Shown one piece after another: positions 1 through 5,640 of a stretch of 5,723 bases of DNA (its first letter is position 1; each line of letters begins with the position of its first letter). The notes under the pieces were generated by a model. That model saw only the letters and a list, made by a program, of their open reading frames with translations, was not told where the DNA came from and searched no databases. Both the position numbers and the translations under genes were made by a program. Origin of the DNA: Nitrospinota bacterium (GTDB lineage: Bacteria > Nitrospinota_A > JADGAW01); assembly GCA_015231815.1 (NCBI GenBank), contig JADGAW010000150.1, forward strand, positions 1 to 5,723. Reading direction: 5' to 3'.

Positions 1-52
1 AATTATCTTTTCTGAGTTTTAAAAAAGGTTTAGTTAAAGTACCGCTTTGCAT
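1..52 (-). CDS. Possible N-terminal fragment of a divergent gene cut by the window edge
   Basis: Reading leftwards from an ATG whose complement is at 50-52, the minus strand stays open to the window edge and would begin MQSGTLTKPFLKLRKDN. The composition (basic, mixed polar) looks protein-like. A perfect TATAAT lies on the same strand at 90-85, which would place a transcript start about 25 nt before this ATG. Against it, no Shine-Dalgarno sequence precedes the ATG, only 17 codons are visible, and the plus strand of the same stretch also has a 21-codon open frame ending at TGA 66-68. I do not recognise a family. The left flank is needed to decide. Confidence 0.22.
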   Translation of the reverse strand, partial: MQSGTLTKPFLKLRKDN

Positions 53-84
53 AATAAAAATAGAGTGAGATATGTAAGCATAAA

Positions 85-90
85 ATTATA
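85..90 (-). promoter_or_regulatory. Candidate minus-strand -10 box
   Basis: The minus strand reads TATAAT here, an exact match to the sigma-70 -10 consensus, with TG directly before it. No good -35 is seen 16-18 nt upstream (CCCATA at 17 nt). It would fit a leftward promoter for the possible divergent gene starting at 52. In such AT-rich sequence the hexamer could be chance. Confidence 0.2.
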
Positions 91-118
91 CATCTTAAAC
101 CTGCTTTTATGGGTGTTA

Positions 119-189
119 ATGCTAAAAATAAACCTTCTCTATGCTAAAATTACGCATTTTAAAATTCTCAAATAAACCTCTAAGATGCT
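119..189 (+). repeat. Phased short direct repeats in the leader of the membrane-protein gene
   Basis: ATGCTAAAA occurs at 119-127 and again at 141-149, exactly 22 bp apart. AATAAACCT followed by five bases and ATGCT occurs at 127-145 and again at 171-189, exactly 44 bp apart. The last ATGCT contains the start codon of the gene at 185. AAACCT also occurs at 97, so its copies in this leader (97, 130, 174) are spaced by multiples of 11 bp. This could be a helically phased binding array, a remnant of small tandem duplication, or coincidence in AT-rich sequence. Confidence 0.3.
142..150 (+). promoter_or_regulatory. Candidate extended -10 promoter for the membrane protein-lysC-cimA operon
   Basis: TGCTAAAAT matches the extended -10 pattern TGnTATAAT except at one base of the hexamer (TAAAAT). 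There is no convincing -35 at 16-18 nt, which extended -10 promoters can tolerate. Transcription would begin near 157, leaving a leader of about 28 nt before the ATG at 185. A weaker version, TGCTAAAAA, lies 22 bp upstream at 120-128. Confidence 0.28.
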
Positions 190-805
190 CCCTCCTCTCG
201 TTCTTTTGTTGCTTCTTTTTATCCTCATGGGAATGGGGTTAATTTACCTTGCATATTATGTTTTTGTAAAGTTCGGTACATCATTTAAAAATAACCCATT
301 TTTTATAAAGTTCTCTACTTTTGTTGCTGTTTTTATGCTTGCTGGTGCGATAACCTGGTTTAATGATCCTATCTTAGCCTATAAGATATTTGGTCTTGGT
401 GGAGTTGGATTAGCTGTTTACATGACCTACTTTTTTAAGTTTACTGTTAAGGGTTCCTATAATCTTAAAATATTCAGACTTGAACGTGATATAGAAAAGC
501 TTGAATTTGAACGAAAAAAATTATTGAAAAAGTTAAATGACGACGACCCGGATCTAAAGGAAAAAATAAGAGAAATAGACGAGATATTAAATAAAGAAAA
601 TGAAAGGCTGGCGAAACTCAGAAAAGAAAAAGTTTTGCTTTTAAGCGACCTCAACGTTTCGAAAATCAAAAAACGTTTTTATCGTTATGATTCTCCAATA
701 AATGTAGAAGATGAGAGGGTAGAGAAAGCAAAATCTGAATTAGAAGATTTAAAGTATGAAAATCAAGCGTTAAAGGATTTAGACGAAAAAAATAAGAACA
801 GTTAA
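185..805 (+). CDS. Orphan membrane protein with C-terminal coiled coil
   Basis: I do not recognise the family. The 206-residue protein has three hydrophobic segments, at about residues 4-28 (very Leu-rich), 41-59 and 66-86, followed by a strongly charged Lys/Glu-rich region. Residues about 94-153 read as a long coiled coil, with a second helical stretch at about 175-203 after a short Pro-containing break near residue 171. The likely picture is a small inner-membrane anchor carrying a helical cytoplasmic tail; which way it faces is inferred. ATG 185 is the first possible start, because an in-frame TAA lies at 173-175. It has no good Shine-Dalgarno sequence, and the later in-frame ATGs at 227 and 233 have none either. 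Its stop is 24 nt before lysC on the same strand, so the genes are probably co-transcribed, but nothing in the protein suggests an amino-acid biosynthetic role. It could be a scaffold, a division- or envelope-associated protein, or a lineage-specific protein. Confidence 0.75.
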   Translation: MLPPLVLLLLLFILMGMGLIYLAYYVFVKFGTSFKNNPFFIKFSTFVAVFMLAGAITWFNDPILAYKIFGLGGVGLAVYMTYFFKFTVKGSYNLKIFRLERDIEKLEFERKKLLKKLNDDDPDLKEKIREIDEILNKENERLAKLRKEKVLLLSDLNVSKIKKRFYRYDSPINVEDERVEKAKSELEDLKYENQALKDLDEKNKNS

Positions 806-829
806 AAACCTCTTAAATTACCAGAAACT

Positions 830-2047
830 ATGAAAAGTTTAGTTGTACAGAAATATGGTGGAACTTCTGTTGGTGACGTGCAAAAAATTATGCATGTTGC
901 AGACAAGATAATAGAATTACGTAAGAACGGTAAGGATGTTATTGTAATTCTTTCTGCAATGTCCGGAGAAACAAACAGGTTAGTTGGTTTAGCACATAGC
1001 ATTACTCCTACTCCGAATCAAAGGGAAATGGACAGGCTATTATGCACCGGTGAAATGGTTACTATCGCCCTACTTGCTATTTGCCTTGAGAATCAAGGCT
1101 ATCCGGCTATTTCTTTAACAGGAAGGCAGATGGGAATATTAACTGATTCCTCATATACCAAAGCAAAAATTAAGGAAATTAACAGCGATGTCATTCAAAA
1201 ATACCTGGATGCAGGAAAAGTTGTTGTCGCTGCTGGTTTTCAGGGTATTGATGAGACCGGTAACGTAACAACTCTGGGTCGGGGAGGCTCTGATACCAGT
1301 GCTGTCGCTATTGCAGCAGCGATGAAAGCATCTATTTGTGAAATATATACCGATGTTGACGGTGTTTATACTGCTGACCCCAGAATAATAAAGGAAGCTC
1401 GCAGAATTGACAGAATATCCTACGAGGAAATGCTTGAACTTGCGTCCCTTGGAGCTAAGGTGCTTCATTCTCGGTCGGTGGAATTTGGACTAAAATATAA
1501 TGTTCCCATCCTTGTGAAGTCAACATTTAAGGAAGGTGGCGGAACCCTTGTAACGAAGGAGGATAGTAGTATGGAAGATATTGTCGTTTCTGGTCTTTCC
1601 TGTTTAAAGGAACAGGCTAAAGTAAAGTTTATTGATGTTAAGGATAAACCTGGTATTGCCGCAACAATTTTCTCGTCCATTGCAGATAAAAATATCGTGG
1701 TGGATATGATTATTCAGAACGTTGGAAGTGACGGACTTACTGATTTATCGTTTACCATTGATGCAGCAGATGTTGATAGCATAAAACCAACGCTACAGGA
1801 AATCTCCACTTCAATAGACGCTGAATATTCAATTGACAGCAATATCTCCAAAGTTTCTGTTGTTGGTGCAGGAATGAGAAGTCACTCAGGAATTGCGTCC
1901 AAAATGTTTAAGGAATTAGGAAAAAGTGGTATTAATATTCAGATGATATCTACCTCTGAAATTAAAATTTCCATCGTAGTGAATAAAAACGATACTGATA
2001 GAGCAATGCAGGTTTTACATGACTGTTTTGAGCTTGGAAAATCGTAA
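830..2047 (+). CDS. lysC: Aspartate kinase (aspartokinase), alpha subunit
   Basis: Phosphorylates aspartate to 4-phospho-aspartate in the cytoplasm, the committed step to lysine, diaminopimelate, methionine and threonine. The kinase domain spans about residues 1-245: KYGGTSVG at 8-15 (catalytic Lys8), LSAMSGETN at 41-49, TGE at 73-75, GFQGID at 136-141, the TTLGRGGSDTSA signature at 147-158 and the nucleotide-site YTDVDGVYTADPR at 173-185. Two ACT domains follow at about 264-330 and 341-405, the second containing VVGAGMRSHSG and ISTSEIKIS, as in the Bacillus LysC and Corynebacterium enzymes that exist as alpha2beta2 and are inhibited by lysine and/or threonine. The 405-residue length is normal for this monofunctional class, and no homoserine dehydrogenase is fused. 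The ATG at 830 fits the family N-terminus, but only weak pairing (CCAGAAACT) precedes it, so translation may be coupled to the gene 24 nt upstream. cimA follows after 32 nt. An internal start at codon 248 is annotated separately. Confidence 0.96.
   Translation: MKSLVVQKYGGTSVGDVQKIMHVADKIIELRKNGKDVIVILSAMSGETNRLVGLAHSITPTPNQREMDRLLCTGEMVTIALLAICLENQGYPAISLTGRQMGILTDSSYTKAKIKEINSDVIQKYLDAGKVVVAAGFQGIDETGNVTTLGRGGSDTSAVAIAAAMKASICEIYTDVDGVYTADPRIIKEARRIDRISYEEMLELASLGAKVLHSRSVEFGLKYNVPILVKSTFKEGGGTLVTKEDSSMEDIVVSGLSCLKEQAKVKFIDVKDKPGIAATIFSSIADKNIVVDMIIQNVGSDGLTDLSFTIDAADVDSIKPTLQEISTSIDAEYSIDSNISKVSVVGAGMRSHSGIASKMFKELGKSGINIQMISTSEIKISIVVNKNDTDRAMQVLHDCFELGKS
1556..1562 (+). promoter_or_regulatory. 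Strong internal Shine-Dalgarno sequence inside lysC
   Basis: AAGGAGG, seven bases complementary to the usual 16S rRNA tail, lies 8 nt before an ATG at 1571 that is in frame with lysC (codon 248). It is the strongest ribosome-binding site in the window, far better than the one before the full-length lysC start. Its position at the junction between kinase and ACT domains matches the beta-subunit start known in alpha2beta2 aspartokinases. Confidence 0.8.
1571..2047 (+). CDS. Aspartate kinase beta subunit, nested in-frame translation product of lysC
   Basis: This is an internal start in the same frame as lysC, giving a 158-residue protein identical to the C-terminal part of the alpha subunit (Met248 to Ser405). 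It contains only the two ACT domains, that is, the regulatory region without kinase motifs. In Bacillus subtilis aspartokinase II and Corynebacterium glutamicum LysC, a beta subunit of about 160-170 residues arises from exactly this kind of internal initiation and pairs with alpha to form the allosteric sites. The evidence here is the AAGGAGG at 1556-1562 with ideal spacing to ATG 1571, and the location just before the first ACT domain. That it is actually made is inferred. Most automatic annotation would miss it because it lies wholly inside another gene. Confidence 0.7.
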   Translation: MEDIVVSGLSCLKEQAKVKFIDVKDKPGIAATIFSSIADKNIVVDMIIQNVGSDGLTDLSFTIDAADVDSIKPTLQEISTSIDAEYSIDSNISKVSVVGAGMRSHSGIASKMFKELGKSGINIQMISTSEIKISIVVNKNDTDRAMQVLHDCFELGKS

Positions 2048-2079
2048 TAGGTGAAGTGTAAAGAAGAAAGAAGTTTGTG

Positions 2080-3654
2080 ATGGGAAAAAAAATACAACTC
2101 TATGATTCTACCTTAAGGGATGGAACTCAGGCTGAGGAAATTGCCTTTTCTCTTGAAGATAAGCTGTTAATTACCGAAGAACTGGATAGTTTTGGTATAG
2201 ATTATATAGAAGGCGGCTGGCCGGGTTCCAATCCTAAGGATGCCGGATATTTTGAAAAGGTAAAAAAACTTAACCTAAAGCACGCAAAAATCACTGCTTT
2301 TGGCAGTACCAGAAGAGCAGGAGTTGATGCCGATAAAGACGTTAACCTCAAGATGCTGGTTGATGGAAACCCTGATGCTTTTACTGTTTTTGGTAAAACG
2401 TGGGACTTGCATGTTACCGATGCATTGAAAATATCTCTTGAAGAAAATCTCGAAATTGTTGAAGACTCCATCTCCTATCTAAGAGGTCAGGGAAAACCTG
2501 TTTTTTATGACGCAGAACATTTCTTTGATGGCTATAAGCATAACCCGGATTACGCAATAAAAGTTTTGCAGGCAGCAGAAAAGGGTGGAGCAGAAGTGCT
2601 CGTTCTTTGTGATACCAATGGTGGAACCTTGCCAAACGAAGTTTCTGAAATCATCGAAGAGGTGAAAGACAGTACGGGTGTTCCTTTTGGTATTCATACC
2701 CACAACGATTCAGAATTGGCAGTTGCTAATTCCCTGATAGCAATTAAACAGGGAGCCATACAGGTTCAAGGTACTATTAACGGCTACGGTGAAAGGTGTG
2801 GAAATGCTAACCTCTGTTCAATAATTCCTGCCTTATTGTTCAAAATGGGATATGAAGAACTTAGAGAAAGAATAAAAATCGATAAATTAACGCAACTTTC
2901 TAATTTTGTTACGGAAATTGCCAACCTGAAGGCTATGAACTATCGTCCTTATGTAGGGAAATCAGCCTTTGCTCATAAAGGTGGCATTCATGTCAACGCA
3001 ATCCTTAAGAACAAAAAAACCTACGAGCATATTGAACCCGAACTGGTTGGAAATAGTCAAAGGGTTTTAGTGTCTGACCTCTCTGGCAGGTCGAATATTG
3101 AATATAAGGCTGAACAGTTTGGTATTGATATTAATTCAAAAGACCCTAAAATTATCAATATTCTTCAGGATTTAAAGGAACTGGAGAATGCAGGCTTTGT
3201 TTATGAGGGGGCTGAGGCTTCATTTAAGCTCCTCATGTTAAAAGTTATGGGAAAATCTCCTGAGCATTTTTTTATTAACCGCTTACAGGTAAACGTTTTG
3301 GTTAATGATGAAACCATAACAGAAGCAGTAATAAAACTTGAAACACCTGATGGTAATGTTGTTCATACTGCTGCAGAGGGAAACGGTCCGGTAAATGCCC
3401 TTGATAATGCCTTAAGAAAGGCTCTTGAACATTTTTATCCCTGTCTTAAAGAAGTAAAGCTTGTGGATTTTAAGGTTAGAATTCTTGACGAAACCGTAGG
3501 TACGGAAGCAAAGACGAGGGTTTTAATTGAATCAAGCGATGGAGAAAACTCCTGGGGAACCGTTGGCGTTTCTGAAAATATTATCAATGCTGCGTGGTCA
3601 GCTCTTCTCGATAGTATCTGCTATAAACTTCTTCTTGAGGAAAATAAGAAATAA
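2080..3654 (+). CDS. cimA: (R)-citramalate synthase, CimA type
   Basis: Condenses pyruvate with acetyl-CoA to (R)-citramalate, which the leucine-pathway enzymes LeuCD and LeuB convert to 2-oxobutyrate for isoleucine; this bypasses threonine deaminase. Counting from ATG 2080 (524 residues), the HMGL-like TIM barrel covers about 3-275: DSTLRDGTQ at 9-17, [11 protein letters not shown] at 44-54, DAEHFFDGY at 144-152, the metal-binding HTHND at 206-210 and [11 protein letters not shown] at 235-245. Asp14, His206, His208 and Asn242 are the expected divalent-metal ligands. [13 protein letters not shown] at 296-308 belongs to the following subdomain, and a LeuA-type allosteric domain occupies about 394-520, with [17 protein letters not shown] at 433-449. 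RDGTQ rather than RDGEQ, and the length, favour the CimA/GSU1798-like family over 2-isopropylmalate or homocitrate synthase; a Re-type citrate synthase is a less likely alternative. A GTG directly before the ATG (2077) could also start it. Purine-rich AAGAAGAAAGAAG precedes both. Probably in one transcript with lysC. Confidence 0.93.
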   Translation: MGKKIQLYDSTLRDGTQAEEIAFSLEDKLLITEELDSFGIDYIEGGWPGSNPKDAGYFEKVKKLNLKHAKITAFGSTRRAGVDADKDVNLKMLVDGNPDAFTVFGKTWDLHVTDALKISLEENLEIVEDSISYLRGQGKPVFYDAEHFFDGYKHNPDYAIKVLQAAEKGGAEVLVLCDTNGGTLPNEVSEIIEEVKDSTGVPFGIHTHNDSELAVANSLIAIKQGAIQVQGTINGYGERCGNANLCSIIPALLFKMGYEELRERIKIDKLTQLSNFVTEIANLKAMNYRPYVGKSAFAHKGGIHVNAILKNKKTYEHIEPELVGNSQRVLVSDLSGRSNIEYKAEQFGIDINSKDPKIINILQDLKELENAGFVYEGAEASFKLLMLKVMGKSPEHFFINRLQVNVLVNDETITEAVIKLETPDGNVVHTAAEGNGPVNALDNALRKALEHFYPCLKEVKLVDFKVRILDETVGTEAKTRVLIESSDGENSWGTVGVSENIINAAWSALLDSICYKLLLEENKK

Positions 3655-3657
3655 TTT

Positions 3658-3690
3658 GCTTTAATCTGTTTTTTCAGAAGCTAATTTTTG
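3658..3690 (+). terminator. Weak candidate terminator between convergent genes
   Basis: The 26-nt gap between the stop codons of cimA and the minus-strand hemerythrin gene contains TCTG (3665-3668), a run of six T, and CAGA (3675-3678). GCT (3658-3660) and AGC (3679-3681) can extend the stem past an unpaired TTAA. A T-rich stretch, TAATTTTTGTTT, follows on the plus strand, inside the 3' end of the opposing gene. The stem is short and the bulge large, so this is a weak intrinsic terminator at best. No better hairpin is present in the gap. Confidence 0.3.
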
Positions 3691-4085
3691 TTTAACTTAT
3701 TTTCTTTCAGGTATTTACCAAACTTTAAATCTTCCTTTAAGATGTGGTTTCTCAGCCAACTTTCCAGAAAAGCTTTGATTGTACTAAAATCTTCTATATT
3801 CTTATGGGAATATTTATCCTTAAAGTCATGGAACTGTTTTGTAAGTTCCTGATGAAGAGCTTCATGCTCATTTAATAGAGGGTAGTTAGATATATTCATG
3901 ACATGTTCCTCACCTGAAAAATGATATAAAGTGTACATTTCAAGGGTGTCAAATAAATCAGCAATAAATACGTTGTCACCTTCTTCTATTGCTTTTGTTA
4001 ATTTGTTGGTGAGGTCAAATAACTTCTTATGAAGTTCATCAATTGAGGGCTCATGTATAGCATATTCTTCTGACCAGATTAACAT
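3681..4085 (-). CDS. Bacteriohemerythrin (single-domain di-iron O2-binding protein)
   Basis: A 134-residue cytoplasmic four-helix protein that would bind O2, and possibly NO, at a non-haem di-iron centre. All seven ligands of the family are present with the same spacing as in Methylococcus bacteriohemerythrin: His19 (IDELHKKLF), His55 and Glu59 (YHFSGEE), His74 and His78 (NEHEALH), His114 and Asp119 (RNHILKED). The N-terminal Trp4 and Tyr8 and the late WLRNHI are also typical. One oddity is IHEPSIDELH, where the family usually has VGIxxIDxQH, so the conserved Gly and Gln of the first helix are replaced. There is no membrane segment and no fused output domain. AAGGA six nt before the ATG supports the start. 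It lies 27 nt downstream of the HD-GYP gene on the same strand, so it probably shares its transcript. Roles in O2 storage, delivery or scavenging, or as the sensor partner of the HD-GYP enzyme, are all possible. Confidence 0.93.
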   Translation of the reverse strand: MLIWSEEYAIHEPSIDELHKKLFDLTNKLTKAIEEGDNVFIADLFDTLEMYTLYHFSGEEHVMNISNYPLLNEHEALHQELTKQFHDFKDKYSHKNIEDFSTIKAFLESWLRNHILKEDLKFGKYLKENKLNKN

Positions 4086-4091
4086 GTTATT

Positions 4092-4096
4092 TCCTT
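4092..4096 (-). promoter_or_regulatory. Ribosome-binding site of the bacteriohemerythrin gene
   Basis: The minus strand reads AAGGA, then AATAAC, then the ATG. It lies in the 27-nt gap after the HD-GYP stop and fixes the hemerythrin start. It is clearly stronger than the TAAG-like element before the HD-GYP gene, which would allow the second gene to be translated more than the first from a shared mRNA. Confidence 0.6.
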
Positions 4097-4112
4097 ATTA
4101 TGTTTGTAACAC

Positions 4113-5573
4113 TTATTCATGTAACATCTGTTTACCTAACATTAACACAAATTCCTTAAAAACTTTTTGATCAAATGCTTCAGGGTTCTTTTTAAGTATT
4201 GTTACTGCGTCAAAAGGTCTGAAGGCTTTTTTATATGAACGCTCAGTTGTTAGGGCATCATAAATGTCAACAATTGATAAAATTCTTCCGTAAAGATGAA
4301 TCTGGTTACCGGAGAGTCTTTTGGGATAGCCTGAGCCATCCATTTTTTCATGGTGCTGCATCAGAGAATAAAATGATTCTTTTGGAATGTCAAGGTTGTA
4401 CTTTAATGCTTGATATCCCAAGTCCACATGTTTTTTAATCAAATTAAACTCCTCATCGGTTAACTTTCCCGGTTTATTTATTAACTCAGAAGGTACAACA
4501 CTCTTTCCCACATCGTGCATTAATGCTCCTATGGCTAATACCTCTAATTCCTTTTTGTTGAGACCTAAAATCATCCCAAGCCCAACAGAAAGGGTGCATA
4601 CATTTACTGAGTGAAGGTAGGTGTAGTAATCATAGGTCTCCAGTTTCATTAATCCATGAAAGGAGGTTGGGTGCTCGATAATTGTCGCTACCATATCAGA
4701 GACGAGATTCTTAGTTTCTGCCAAGGCTTCACCACTTCTTGGATTTTCCATGAGTTCCTTTGTTACCAGCTTGGAGTTTTCTTTCATTACGGTGATTTTA
4801 ATCTTTTCTTTTTGTTCTGATAAGTCACTTTTGCTATCCAATAAATTTCGTATAAAGGCTTTATACTGTTCTACATCTTTTTTATGAATAAGAAGATTAT
4901 TGTTTTCTTTATTGCCTTTGACAGATGTTGAAAATAGTTCATTTTCCGGGATTTTTTCATTTATTGAAACAACTTTCACAATATCGAGTTCTTTTTCCGT
5001 GTAGAGGTCAAAGAGACTTTTAGTACCAAATTCAAATAAATCCTTGTTGACGGGAATGTAGTTGTTGAGATAGTCTTGATATTTCTGTACCTTTTCCTTT
5101 GTTTCAAAACCTACCGCTAACCCTTTTTCAGAAAGTGCCCTCTCTTTTTTGTATCGTTCAGCATATCGATGAAAAATTTCCTTTTCCTTTGCCCTAACGT
5201 AAACTCTGTCATGGTGATATTCGTTGCTGAGAAAATAATAAACTTCATCGTTAAAATCCTGTCCTTTTCTAAGATAGGTTACATATCCCTTCTCTTCTTT
5301 AATTAAAAGGTCAAATGACAGTTTTTCATTGATAAGAAGCACATCTATCGGGAATCCGATAAATTGCTTTGCATCCTCCCCGGATGCTACATCAAGCCCT
5401 TTATGTACATTGATATGAATTTCATTAAATCCCAAAGTTTTTAGTTGATTAATCTGTGTTTCACTTTCTATTTTAAATGCGTAATTTGGGAAAATATTTG
5501 CGTAAGGTTTAAGTTTGTCCTCTTCAATGAAAACACCGGGTTTTAGTTTGGATAAGGAAACTTTTATGAGCAT
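4113..5573 (-). CDS. HD-GYP cyclic-di-GMP phosphodiesterase with DUF3391 N-terminus
   Basis: Predicted to hydrolyse cyclic di-GMP to pGpG and/or GMP in the cytoplasm; no membrane segment or signal peptide is seen in its 486 residues. Residues about 4-57 (VSLSKLKPGVFI onward) resemble DUF3391, common in front of HD-GYP domains. Residues about 74-250 form an unnamed middle region that looks like two diverged copies of one module. The HD-GYP domain runs about 290-480: His321 in YLHSVNV, the HD pair His353-Asp354 in LMHDVGK, His382, His407-His408 in QHHEKMDGSGYP (407-417) with the diagnostic GYP, and Asp436 in SIVDIYDALTTERSYKKA. All catalytic metal ligands appear intact. The residue four before His321 is Tyr317, not the Glu reported for the tri-iron PmGH enzyme, which suggests a two-metal site. 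No receiver domain is present, so the input is probably the N-terminal region or a partner. Bacteriohemerythrin follows after 27 nt. Confidence 0.93.
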   Translation of the reverse strand: MLIKVSLSKLKPGVFIEEDKLKPYANIFPNYAFKIESETQINQLKTLGFNEIHINVHKGLDVASGEDAKQFIGFPIDVLLINEKLSFDLLIKEEKGYVTYLRKGQDFNDEVYYFLSNEYHHDRVYVRAKEKEIFHRYAERYKKERALSEKGLAVGFETKEKVQKYQDYLNNYIPVNKDLFEFGTKSLFDLYTEKELDIVKVVSINEKIPENELFSTSVKGNKENNNLLIHKKDVEQYKAFIRNLLDSKSDLSEQKEKIKITVMKENSKLVTKELMENPRSGEALAETKNLVSDMVATIIEHPTSFHGLMKLETYDYYTYLHSVNVCTLSVGLGMILGLNKKELEVLAIGALMHDVGKSVVPSELINKPGKLTDEEFNLIKKHVDLGYQALKYNLDIPKESFYSLMQHHEKMDGSGYPKRLSGNQIHLYGRILSIVDIYDALTTERSYKKAFRPFDAVTILKKNPEAFDQKVFKEFVLMLGKQMLHE

Positions 5574-5577
5574 TATT

Positions 5578-5588
5578 CTTACGGTAAG
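5578..5588. promoter_or_regulatory. Perfect 11-bp palindrome just upstream of the HD-GYP start
   Basis: CTTACGGTAAG is a perfect inverted repeat of 5-bp arms around one base, ending 4 bp before the HD-GYP start codon. On the mRNA side it covers the only Shine-Dalgarno-like bases (GTAAG). Its inner GGTAA can alternatively pair with TTACC at 5598-5602. It may be an operator or a translation-control element. The arms are short enough for chance to remain likely. Confidence 0.25.
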
Positions 5589-5640
5589 CGTTGGATTTTA
5601 CCCATATATTTTAATCGAAAAATAAAATAGTATGGTTAAT

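Noticed and set aside
3..68. Plus-strand open frame of 21 codons entering from the left edge and ending at TGA 66-68
   Set aside because: It could be the tail of an upstream gene, but it is short, AT-rich and overlaps the equally plausible minus-strand frame. I could not choose it over that reading without the flanking sequence.
1..184. Lysine riboswitch or T-box leader for the lysC operon
   Set aside because: The leader is short and AT-rich, with no stable multi-stem structure and no T-box motif. The promoter candidate leaves only about 28 nt of untranslated RNA.
457..669. Minus-strand open frame of 70 codons inside the membrane-protein gene
   Set aside because: Its Ser/Phe-rich composition is the antisense of the Lys/Glu-rich coiled coil. 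It has no domain and lies wholly within a better gene.
1151..1680. Minus-strand open frames opposite lysC (1151-1468 and 1465-1680)
   Set aside because: They are antisense shadows of a confidently identified aspartate kinase and have no recognisable motifs.
2202..2703. Three overlapping minus-strand open frames opposite cimA
   Set aside because: They overlap each other and a clear citramalate synthase, and they lack any family signature.
4235..4438. Plus-strand 67-codon open frame opposite the HD-GYP domain
   Set aside because: It lies over the most conserved coding part of the HD-GYP gene, and its composition is that of an antisense frame.
5607..5629. TATTTTA/TAAAATA inverted repeat as a terminator upstream of the HD-GYP gene
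   Set aside because: It is a perfect 7-bp arm pair but entirely A/T with a 9-nt loop, so a stable RNA hairpin is unlikely, and such pairs are expected in AT-rich spacers.
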